A stretch of 6,239 nucleotides of DNA, from positions 1 to 6,239 of the forward strand of contig JAFCCM010000089.1 of the NCBI GenBank assembly GCA_017610225.1. The letters run 5' to 3'. The notes below the pieces were generated by a model, which was not told the DNA's origin, did no database searches, and worked only from the letters and a program-made list of their open reading frames with translations. This stretch comes from Candidatus Aenigmatarchaeota archaeon. GTDB lineage: Archaea; Aenigmatarchaeota; Aenigmatarchaeia; CG10238-14. Position 1 is the stretch's first letter. Each line of letters begins with the position of its first letter. This document shows positions 1 to 6,181 of the stretch, piece after piece. The translations under genes were made by a program, and so were the position numbers.

Positions 1-2
1 AT

Positions 3-332
3 TGGGGGCTTGGTGATACACCAGGTGAGATTTTATCAGATGCTACAAGTGTAATACAAACAACATCTTCAGATTTTGAATTTAATACAAGATATTTTCA
101 TACAGTAACACAATTAGATATAGATTCAACCAGTTCATATTTAGATATTACACTTCCTGAAGTTATATTACAACCTAAAATATTAGTTGTAAATTCTAAG
201 TATGGAGAATTAGATCTTGGGGATCATTTTATAATTATAGATAGTGGAACAATATTGAGGATCAAAAAAGATAATGTAGATTTAGAAGTAGGTATGATAT
301 TAGAATTATTTGTGTATAAGGAGATACCGTAA
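3..332 (+). CDS. 3' end of an unrecognised beta-rich protein (partial)
   Basis: The frame is open from the left edge to a TAA at 330-332, giving 109 visible residues; the start lies outside the window. I do not recognise the family. The visible part is rich in Asp, Ser, Thr, Ile, Leu and Val, has no Cys, and alternates hydrophobic and polar residues as in beta-sheet (for example YLDITLPEVIL and HFIIIDSGTILRIKKDN). It ends in VYKEIP. There is no signal peptide or membrane segment in the visible part. Its stop overlaps the ATG of the Nudix gene by one base (TAATG), so the two are probably co-transcribed and translationally coupled. A beta-rich virion protein would fit the phage setting, but that is inference only; the coding call itself is well supported by the long open frame and the overlap. 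Confidence 0.75.
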   Translation, partial: WGLGDTPGEILSDATSVIQTTSSDFEFNTRYFHTVTQLDIDSTSSYLDITLPEVILQPKILVVNSKYGELDLGDHFIIIDSGTILRIKKDNVDLEVGMILELFVYKEIP

Positions 333-1465
333 TGAAAAAAGTATATAAAACTTATTTGGAAGCAATAATGAACGATGAAGCGAAAGTAAAGATTGTAATT
401 CCTGTAGCAGCAGGGCTTATAGTTAAAGAAGGAGAGAATGAAGAAAAATTATTACTTTTAATTCAAAGATCAAAAGATGACCACTGGCCAAATTTTTGGG
501 AAGCTCCTCGTGGAAAATGCGACAAGCCAATGGGAGAAAATCTTATTCATTGTCTTAAAAGAGAAATTAAAGAAGAAACAGGTTTGGATATAATACCTGT
601 TGAGGAAATTGATACTTTTGAATATTTAGCTGATAAAGGAACAAGAAAATCTATATGTCATAATTTTTTATGTAAAATGAAAGATCCCAAACAAAAAGTT
701 AAACTATCTCACGAACACCAAAACTTCAAATGGATTCAATCAATTGGAGAAGCTGAAATGTTAGTTCTTCCAGATCAGAAAAAATCAATTGAAAAATCTT
801 TTAATACAGAACTTCAAATTGTCAGTTATCCAGAAAATCATTTTACTAAAAACAATTCGGTGGAGGAAATAAAAATGCTTGATAGTTATTTAAAACAATT
901 ACAAGAAAATTTAACACCAGTTGATTTAGAAGAAGGACTAGTTCGGGGATTAGCATCTGAATTTAAAGATATTGTAGATGATATGGGGGCGTTGGTAGAT
1001 TTATTTTATTCAAGAAATGAATCTATTTTACCAAGATTTAAAAAGATTATGTTTAAATTTAAAAAGAAATTGAGTAAAATAGAATTAAGATATCCAAGAA
1101 AAATAGATAAAAATAAACTTTTGAAATTCAGACAAGCATTTGCTAGATGGAGATTTTATTTTTATATGAATGATAGAATATATAAAAAAATGATACAAGA
1201 AGTGATGAAGACTGGAAAAGACCCTAGTGGATATATTGATGTTAATTTTAAGGATAGAATTATTCCAGAACTTTATAACGCTAAAAACACCCAAGAATTA
1301 ATTAAACTTACAGAAAAATATGAAAAGAGAATTGAATATGTTTATAATTTATATAAGAAAAACCCACAAAATGTTGGTTTAAAAAGATTTTTAAGACAAG
1401 GTTTGTGGGGGGTAAGAGATTGGACTATTGCAGTTAGACGATTTGCTTCATATATGGCTGCTTAA
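332..1465 (+). CDS. Nudix hydrolase domain fused to an unrecognised basic helical domain
   Basis: This 377-residue protein has two parts. Residues about 20-155 are a Nudix hydrolase: beta-strand IVIPVAAGLIV, then WEAPRGK, then the Nudix box with G61, E69 and REIKEETGL at 77-85. The glutamates E78, E81 and E82 should bind the metal that helps cleave a nucleoside diphosphate linked to another group; the substrate cannot be read from sequence. The spacing from Gly to the first Glu is 7 residues rather than the usual 5. Residues about 182-377 are helical, rich in Lys, Arg and aromatic residues, and unrecognised; the C-terminus has WGVRDWTIAVRRFASYM. The protein is much longer than a typical single-domain Nudix enzyme of 130-200 residues. 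AAGGAG at 318-323 supports the start, and the ATG overlaps the upstream stop. The first 17 residues precede the Nudix fold and resemble a short leader. A second start at 875 may yield the C-terminal domain alone. Confidence 0.9.
   Translation: MKKVYKTYLEAIMNDEAKVKIVIPVAAGLIVKEGENEEKLLLLIQRSKDDHWPNFWEAPRGKCDKPMGENLIHCLKREIKEETGLDIIPVEEIDTFEYLADKGTRKSICHNFLCKMKDPKQKVKLSHEHQNFKWIQSIGEAEMLVLPDQKKSIEKSFNTELQIVSYPENHFTKNNSVEEIKMLDSYLKQLQENLTPVDLEEGLVRGLASEFKDIVDDMGALVDLFYSRNESILPRFKKIMFKFKKKLSKIELRYPRKIDKNKLLKFRQAFARWRFYFYMNDRIYKKMIQEVMKTGKDPSGYIDVNFKDRIIPELYNAKNTQELIKLTEKYEKRIEYVYNLYKKNPQNVGLKRFLRQGLWGVRDWTIAVRRFASYMAA
862..877 (+). promoter_or_regulatory. Internal ribosome-binding site and in-frame ATG inside the Nudix gene
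   Basis: GGAGGA at 862-867 is followed after 7 bases by ATG at 875-877, in frame with the surrounding gene (Met182). The match to the anti-Shine-Dalgarno sequence is as good as or better than that of any annotated gene start in this window, and the spacing is the same. It falls between the Nudix domain and the basic C-terminal domain. Initiation here would give a 196-residue protein ending at 1465. The Shine-Dalgarno is coincidentally encoded by Val-Glu-Glu codons, so chance cannot be excluded. Confidence 0.5.
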
Positions 1466-1482
1466 ATTAATAGAGGAATAAT

Positions 1483-2040
1483 ATGCTAACTTTAAAAATA
1501 ACTGAAAAAGGTCATTTTATAACTTTGCCAGGGATGGCTCCATTTAGAACACCAGCTAATATAAATGTTTCAAAAATTCCTTTAAATGTTTTGATTATGA
1601 AATTGAAAGTTTATGATATTCATGAATATGAAATTGTTTCTGAGTTGGGTGATCAAAAAATTGTTTATAAAAAAGAGGAGTTAGAAAAGATAAAAGAAAA
1701 AGATTTAAATAAGATTGATAAAAAATTTGTTAAATATTTTGATAAAAGATTAAATAAATTAGAAAATATGATTAAAAACTTGGTAGTTCCATATGAGAAA
1801 TCAGAAGTTAATATTAACTTAAACAAAGAACAAATTAAAAATGTGATAGCGGAAATGTTAGATCAACCAATTAAAAAAGAATTTGATGTTGAAGAATTAG
1901 AAGAAGATGAAATGTTTATTCCTCCTGTTAATATTGATGGAATGAAATTAAAAGGTTCTGAACATACAATTATAAAACAAAAAGAAAATTTAGAAGCTTC
2001 AGCAGATTTACTATCTGAAATTCAAAAGGAGAAAAAATAA
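1483..2040 (+). CDS. Hypothetical small charged protein, probable partner of the actin-like ATPase
   Basis: I do not recognise this 185-residue protein with certainty. Residues 1-60 look like a small beta-rich module (LKITEKGHFITLPGMAPFRTP, then NINVSKIPLNVLIMKLK, then EYEIVSELG). Residues 62-102 are highly charged and helical, with leucine and isoleucine spacing that suggests a coiled coil (EELEKIKEKDLNKIDKKF and KRLNKLENMIKNL). An acidic stretch at 134-144 (FDVEELEEDEM) precedes FIPPVNIDGMKLKG, and a charged helix closes the protein. No Cys, signal peptide or membrane segment is present. AGAGGA at 1472-1477 supports the ATG at 1483. Its TAA overlaps the start of the actin-like gene by one base, with AAAAGGAG inside its last codons serving that gene. 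Tight coupling suggests the two proteins act together, perhaps as adaptor and filament, but this is inferred from position alone. Confidence 0.8.
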   Translation: MLTLKITEKGHFITLPGMAPFRTPANINVSKIPLNVLIMKLKVYDIHEYEIVSELGDQKIVYKKEELEKIKEKDLNKIDKKFVKYFDKRLNKLENMIKNLVVPYEKSEVNINLNKEQIKNVIAEMLDQPIKKEFDVEELEEDEMFIPPVNIDGMKLKGSEHTIIKQKENLEASADLLSEIQKEKK

Positions 2041-3113
2041 TGACTGAATTAAGTAGTATGGTCGATGAAATGATCGAGAAAAAAGAAAAGAAAAAGGAGT
2101 CTAAAGTTTTATGTTTAGGGGCTGATTTCGGTACAATGAATATAGTTTGTGCTAGATCTGATTCTGATAATATAAAAATGACAAGAAATGTTTTTCTTGA
2201 ATTAGATCCCGATATTGTTAATATTTCAGAGTTAACTGATATTAGTTATGTAGAAGGGGATGAGAACGAAATCTTTATAATCGGAGAAGATGCTTTTAAG
2301 TTTGCAAATATATTCAATCAAGAAGTTTCAAGACCTATGGAAAAGGGATTAATATCTCCTAAAGAAATATCAGCTATTGATGTTTTAACTTTAATGATAA
2401 AAGATCTTATTGGAGATGTTAGTAGTGCAGAAATATACTGTAGCTTTAGCGTGCCGGCAGAATCTATAGATGAGGGTCGATCTGTTTCATATCATGAAAA
2501 TGTTTTTGCAAGGATTTTAGGAAGTTTAGGTATTAACTATACTTCTGTAAATGAAGCAATGGCGATTATATATTCTGAATGTGCTAAAGAAAAATTCTCA
2601 GGATTAGCGATAAGCTTTGGTGCTGGCCTAGCAAATTGTGTTTTATCATTTAAAGGCATTGAAGCCTTAAAATTCTCAACTTCAAGAGCCGGCGATTGGA
2701 TTGATAAACAAACAGCAGAATCATTAAATATAATTCCAAATAGAGTTACAAGTTTGAAAGAACGTTATAGTAATTTATTAACACCATCTGGTGGTAAAGG
2801 AAGGAACAAAAAAGACCAAATAATCTTACAAGCCATTTATCATTTTTATGAATCTCTTATTAATTATACAATTAAAAAACTTATTAAGGAATTTGAAGAA
2901 AAAGTTGATATTGAAATTGATGATAGTTTACCAATAGTAATTTCGGGTGGGACGTCTTTGCCAAAAGGATTTTTAGAATTGTTTAAATCGGTTCTTAATA
3001 GGTATGAACTTCCATTTGAAATATCAGAAATACGTCAAGCTAAAAATCCATTAACAGCAGTTGCGAATGGACTTTTGATTCGTACAATGTCAGATGTTAA
3101 AGGAAAATTATAA
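2040..3113 (+). CDS. Actin-like ATPase of the MreB/ParM/StbA fold
   Basis: This 357-residue protein has the landmarks of the actin/Hsp70 ATPase superfamily in order. Phosphate-1 is LGADFGTMN at 26-34 with D29. The connect-1 segment is VNEAMAIIYSE at 170-180. The phosphate-2 region is LAISFGAGLANC at 189-200. RAGDWID at 216-222 matches the GGD-type turn of MreB and DnaK. The adenosine motif is ISGGTSLPKGF at 301-311, and NPLTAVANGLL at 336-346 closes the fold. Length agrees with bacterial actins (about 320-350 residues) plus a charged N-terminal extension of about 22 residues. Relatives polymerise with ATP to move plasmids, shape cells or position phage DNA. The usual Asp of phosphate-2 is replaced by S192, which could slow hydrolysis. 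There is no obvious amphipathic membrane helix like that at the MreB N-terminus. The start overlaps the previous stop and has AAAAGGAG at 2024-2031. The subfamily is uncertain. Confidence 0.88.
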   Translation: MTELSSMVDEMIEKKEKKKESKVLCLGADFGTMNIVCARSDSDNIKMTRNVFLELDPDIVNISELTDISYVEGDENEIFIIGEDAFKFANIFNQEVSRPMEKGLISPKEISAIDVLTLMIKDLIGDVSSAEIYCSFSVPAESIDEGRSVSYHENVFARILGSLGINYTSVNEAMAIIYSECAKEKFSGLAISFGAGLANCVLSFKGIEALKFSTSRAGDWIDKQTAESLNIIPNRVTSLKERYSNLLTPSGGKGRNKKDQIILQAIYHFYESLINYTIKKLIKEFEEKVDIEIDDSLPIVISGGTSLPKGFLELFKSVLNRYELPFEISEIRQAKNPLTAVANGLLIRTMSDVKGKL

Positions 3114-4093
3114 TGAAATTATGTGATTATGGTTGTGGACAAGAAGCAAAATATCAGTTTAAGAATGGGAAGTGGTGTTGTAGTAAAAATTTTAGATCAT
3201 GTCCATCTTATCGAAATAGAAGATCAATATATATGAAAGAATTTTGGAAAAATCCTAATAGTAAATATAATTCAATTTCATTTAGAGAAAAACAAAGTAA
3301 CATAATGAAAGAAATATGGGAAGATCCAACTAGTAAATTAAATTCAATTTCATGTAAAGAAAACCAAAGTAAAATAATGAAAGAATTATGGAAAGATTTA
3401 AACAACGGACTTAATTCAAATTCACGTAGTAAAAAAATAAGTAAGAATATGAAAGATTTATGGAAAGATCCAAATAGTAAATTTAATTCAAACTTGTATA
3501 GAGAAAAACAAAGCAAAGTACGTAAAATAACAATTGAACAAATTAAAGAACGATACCTCTTTTTTTCAAAAATAGAAGAAATGAGATATAATCCTAATGA
3601 ACTTAAAGAAATACAAGTTCATTGTAAAAATCATAATTGTGAAAATTCAAAAGAGAAGGGTGGATGGTTTACACCCACTGGAATACAACTAAGTGAAAGA
3701 ATAAGACAATTAGAAGATAAAAATGGGTGGGGTGGAATTTATTTTTATTGTTGTCAAGAATGTAAAGATACATGCCCCTTATATTATTTACATGGAGACC
3801 CATTAAAAGATAATAATTTACCATATACTCAACAAGAACTTTATATATATAATAAAAATGTTTTAGAACGAGAAAATGGTCTTTGTGAGTATTGCGGTGA
3901 ACCAGCAACTTTAGTTCATCACATATGTCCTAAAAAACTTGAACCATTTTTTGCTTTAGATCCAGACTATGGAGTAGCATGTTGTGAAAAACATCACTAT
4001 AAGTATGGGCATCAAGGCAAGTGTAGTACAGGTAACCTAGCAAGAATAATTTGTAGTGCAGAATCACAAAAATTTTTAAATCAAAAAATTTAA
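3113..4093 (+). CDS. HNH homing endonuclease with zinc-binding ends and four 24-residue repeats
   Basis: This 326-residue protein has the build of free-standing phage homing endonucleases. An N-terminal zinc-finger-like segment (C4, C8, C22/C23, C30; residues 1-34) comes first. Four 24-residue repeats at 41-136 each begin MKxxWxxx and carry NS or NSxS, resembling repeated helical DNA-binding modules of the NUMOD type. A middle Cys/His-rich part (C171, H174, C176, C213, C214, C217, C221) may hold another zinc. The C-terminal HNH nuclease has CEYC at 258-261, H269-H270, D283/D285, C290-C291 and H294-H295, with H270 the probable catalytic His-type residue. Such enzymes nick or cut DNA to spread their own gene. 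Its ATG overlaps the actin gene's stop (TAATG), with AAAGGA at 3099-3104 eight bases upstream. It probably plays no part in the phage life cycle and interrupts the run of phage genes. Confidence 0.92.
   Translation: MKLCDYGCGQEAKYQFKNGKWCCSKNFRSCPSYRNRRSIYMKEFWKNPNSKYNSISFREKQSNIMKEIWEDPTSKLNSISCKENQSKIMKELWKDLNNGLNSNSRSKKISKNMKDLWKDPNSKFNSNLYREKQSKVRKITIEQIKERYLFFSKIEEMRYNPNELKEIQVHCKNHNCENSKEKGGWFTPTGIQLSERIRQLEDKNGWGGIYFYCCQECKDTCPLYYLHGDPLKDNNLPYTQQELYIYNKNVLERENGLCEYCGEPATLVHHICPKKLEPFFALDPDYGVACCEKHHYKYGHQGKCSTGNLARIICSAESQKFLNQKI
3233..3520 (+). repeat. Four tandem 72-bp coding repeats in the HNH gene
   Basis: Four units of exactly 72 bases start at 3233, 3305, 3377 and 3449 and encode 24-residue repeats of the pattern MKE-[FIL]-W-x-D/N-P-x-S-K-x-N-S. 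Units 1, 2 and 4 keep the P-x-S-K and EKQS or ENQS parts; unit 3 is the most diverged (DLNNGLNSNS). No indels separate them. They are probably DNA-contacting modules that arose by tandem duplication. Confidence 0.9.
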
Positions 4094-4109
4094 ATAAGAG
4101 GATAAAACA

Positions 4110-4826
4110 ATGTTATCAATATTAAAACAATTTTTAGTTGAACAAGAAACATCACAATGTAAAAAGGGATTTATATGGTGTCCGAATACAAAAAAATGTA
4201 TTCCAGAGGAAGATCAAAGAAGTAAAGGTGAAGGTAGAGGAAAAGGATTTGGTAAAGGGAAAGGACCAATTGGTATTCCTGTTGGATCTGATAAAAAAAG
4301 ACCAAGAAATGAAAGAAGAGAACTTGTAAAAGAGCCACCTGTGGAAGTTGATGGTGATATTAAAATTAAGAAGATTAAAGAATTATTATCTTCAATGATA
4401 GATGAAGTATATAAAATTGCTGAAGATGAAAACGCTTTAAATAATGCTCCACCTGAAGAACCAGAAGAAGAATTTGGCGCATTAAAGAAAGATATTGCAG
4501 AATCATATAAATTTCTTGATGAATCAGAATATCAGGAATTTTTTAAATCAATGTTGAAAAAGTTTGGAGTTACAGGAGTGAATCAGTTGAAGGGAGATAA
4601 GAAGAAAGAATTTTTTGATACAATAGAAAAGAAATGGACTAAAGAAAAGACAGTTAACGAAGTAGATAGAATTCTTGATGAACATGCTTATGGAGATTTT
4701 TTCTTAGGAATGTTGAAAAAGTTTAATGTTAAAGGTGTAATGTCAATGGATGTTGAAAAAAGAAAAGAATTTTTTAATGCCATAAAAAGTGGGTGGGCTT
4801 CTAAGAAAAAAGCAGCTAGTCAATAA
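4110..4826 (+). CDS. Probable virion or prohead-associated protein with a Cys cluster and duplicated 40-residue module
   Basis: This 238-residue protein has four parts. Residues 1-12 (MLSILKQFLVEQ) look like the short amphipathic leader seen on T4-like head proteins. Residues 17-30 carry C17, G20, W23-C24-P25 and C30, a compact cluster that could bind zinc or form a disulfide. Residues 38-56 are a Gly/Lys/Arg-rich, probably disordered linker, followed by helical and acidic stretches (EEPEEEFG at 116-123). Residues 141-180 and 194-233 are two ungapped copies of one module sharing about 19 of 40 positions: Y-x-x-FF, MLKKF, V-x-GV, KEFF, I and W. I recall similar FF...KKF...K-x-FF segments in structural or prohead core proteins of T4-like phages, but I could not check this. 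AGAGGA at 4097-4102 supports the start. There is no membrane segment. The coding call is strong and the role tentative. Confidence 0.82.
   Translation: MLSILKQFLVEQETSQCKKGFIWCPNTKKCIPEEDQRSKGEGRGKGFGKGKGPIGIPVGSDKKRPRNERRELVKEPPVEVDGDIKIKKIKELLSSMIDEVYKIAEDENALNNAPPEEPEEEFGALKKDIAESYKFLDESEYQEFFKSMLKKFGVTGVNQLKGDKKKEFFDTIEKKWTKEKTVNEVDRILDEHAYGDFFLGMLKKFNVKGVMSMDVEKRKEFFNAIKSGWASKKKAASQ
4530..4808 (+). repeat. Duplicated 120-bp coding module in the virion-like gene
   Basis: Copies at 4530-4649 and 4689-4808 encode the two 40-residue modules, separated by 39 bases. The protein copies align without gaps. At the DNA level the best-kept blocks are ATGTTGAAAAAGTTT (near 4552 and 4710) and AAAGAATTTTTT (near 4607 and 4765). 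This points to an old internal duplication retained by selection. Confidence 0.82.
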
Positions 4827-4874
4827 AAAGAAAAAAAGGAACAAATATAAAATTGAAAAGAAAGGAAATTAAAT

Positions 4875-6170
4875 ATGGAATTGAATGGTGAAGTTATAAA
4901 GAGAAATGTAAATACGGGGAATATTTGGAATGAAACCGGACAGAAAAGTCAAGCAAAACAAGTTTCAAAAACTAAGTTACGTCAACTTGGATTATCAAAA
5001 GATGGTCTGAATTTTGTTGATACATTAAAAGAATTACGAAAAACACCTCCAAATATAATTATTGCTACAGCTACAACAGATATTCATTTTGTTCAGAATT
5101 GGTCTGACAAACAATTTTTGAAAAAGAATAATAAATATGTTATGGGGTTAGGAGTTTTTCAACAACTTCAATTTGATTCTAATTCAAATAAAAAATTGTT
5201 AAAACCAGCTACAATAAAATTTAGTAAGTTTTATAGACCTTATATAGGACAAGATTTGACTGACAAAACCCTTTTAATATTTAGAACTGGTGGCATCGGA
5301 GACCTTCTATTTATTAAACCCAACCTTGATTACCTTAAAGAAAAATACCCAACATGTAAAATAAAATTTGCATGTGGTCCGCAATACCAACCTATGGTTA
5401 AAACATGGACATGTATTGATGAAATGTTAGATCTCCCATTTGCATTAAAACATCTTATTGACTGTGATTATCATAGTTTATTTGAGGGTGTGATTGAGAG
5501 ATGTAAAGAATCTCATGTAAAGAATTCATATAATTTATTTTCAAAATGGATGGGGTTGGACTTACCAGATGAATTATTAGTTCCAAAACAAGAAGCTAAA
5601 TCGGAGTTGGTTGAAGATTGTGTGGAAGTGTTGAAAGGATGGAATGTTAAAAAGGGTGATTTTATTTTAGCTCAATTAAGAGCAAGCTCACCAATTAGAA
5701 CTCCAAACCATCAATTTTGGTTAAACCTTTTTAATAAATTAATTGATAAAGGATATAATATTATATTAACAGATAATCCTAGACAAACAGAATCAGTTGA
5801 TGATTTTATTAAGTTAGTTGATAAAAAAGATAAGATTTTTAATTTTTGTCAACATTCAAAATCATTGGATTATTCAATAGCTCTTACGAGTTTATCAAGT
5901 ATGACATTATGTACAGATTCAGCATTTTCACATATTGCTGCAAGTTTGGATATACCAGCATTTGGTATTTTTGGTCCTTTTCCTGGATTTGTACGATTGA
6001 AAACTTACCCTAAAGCAGATTGGGTTGATGCAGAAAGATCGTGTGCTCCTTGTTTTTTACATGGTCAAGATCCTTGTCCACAATCAGGATCTGATGGGTA
6101 TTCTCCATGTTATGATAATATTAATCATGATGAAGTTGTGGAAAGAATTGAAAAATTGTTGAATAAATAA
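4875..6170 (+). CDS. Glycosyltransferase family 9 (heptosyltransferase-like) with a long N-terminal extension
   Basis: Residues about 130-430 form a GT-B glycosyltransferase related to ADP-heptose:LPS heptosyltransferases. The N-terminal Rossmann half opens with LLIFRTGGIGDLLFIKP (133-149); D143 sits where WaaC-type enzymes keep a catalytic Asp. The C-terminal half has LCTDSAFSHIAASLDIPAFG (345-364), where D348, S349 and H353 match the donor-binding motif, then IFGPF. The family's usual cysteines follow at C390, C393, C401 and C412. Such enzymes move a sugar from a nucleotide donor to a glycan; donor and acceptor here are unknown, and heptose is only a guess. Residues 1-130 are an extension not found in WaaC or WaaF, containing NIIIATATTDIHFVQNW and KFSKFYRPYIGQDL, and I do not recognise it. 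No signal peptide is present, so it should be cytoplasmic. AAAGGA at 4861-4866 supports the start. The next gene also looks like a glycosyltransferase. Confidence 0.9.
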   Translation: MELNGEVIKRNVNTGNIWNETGQKSQAKQVSKTKLRQLGLSKDGLNFVDTLKELRKTPPNIIIATATTDIHFVQNWSDKQFLKKNNKYVMGLGVFQQLQFDSNSNKKLLKPATIKFSKFYRPYIGQDLTDKTLLIFRTGGIGDLLFIKPNLDYLKEKYPTCKIKFACGPQYQPMVKTWTCIDEMLDLPFALKHLIDCDYHSLFEGVIERCKESHVKNSYNLFSKWMGLDLPDELLVPKQEAKSELVEDCVEVLKGWNVKKGDFILAQLRASSPIRTPNHQFWLNLFNKLIDKGYNIILTDNPRQTESVDDFIKLVDKKDKIFNFCQHSKSLDYSIALTSLSSMTLCTDSAFSHIAASLDIPAFGIFGPFPGFVRLKTYPKADWVDAERSCAPCFLHGQDPCPQSGSDGYSPCYDNINHDEVVERIEKLLNK

Positions 6171-6181
6171 AAGGAGATGAA

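Noticed and set aside
1085..1294. Minus-strand open frame of 69 codons opposite the Nudix gene.
   Set aside because: Low-complexity Phe/Ile/Ser-rich product typical of the antisense of Lys/Glu-rich coding sequence; no domain seen and no neighbour in that orientation.
2040..2106. Alternative starts of the actin-like gene at Met7 or Met11.
   Set aside because: The first ATG has AAAAGGAG at ideal spacing and overlaps the preceding stop in the same way as other genes here; the later ATGs lack a comparable site.
3233..3520. Regularly spaced repeats that could be mistaken for a CRISPR array or iteron origin.
   Set aside because: The 72-base period is a whole number of codons, the units are diverged at the DNA level but conserved as protein, and there are no unique spacers between constant repeats.
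3208..3908. Open frames on the minus strand at 3208-3516 and 3669-3908.
   Set aside because: They lie wholly opposite the HNH gene; the first merely mirrors its 72-bp repeats. Neither has a convincing domain, and the plus-strand protein has clear motifs.
4138..4329. Plus-strand open frame of 63 codons in another frame within the virion-like gene.
   Set aside because: It overlaps a gene with a good Shine-Dalgarno and a conserved duplicated module; the product is only Lys/Glu-rich low complexity.
4827..4874. The largest intergenic gap (48 bases) contains TATAAAAT at 4846-4853, similar to the T4 late promoter TATAAATA.
   Set aside because: It is imperfect, and in DNA this AT-rich such strings occur often, including inside genes (for example near 1177 and 4410). 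No terminator hairpin is seen in the gap either. It is the best place for a promoter in the window but is not supported well enough to annotate.
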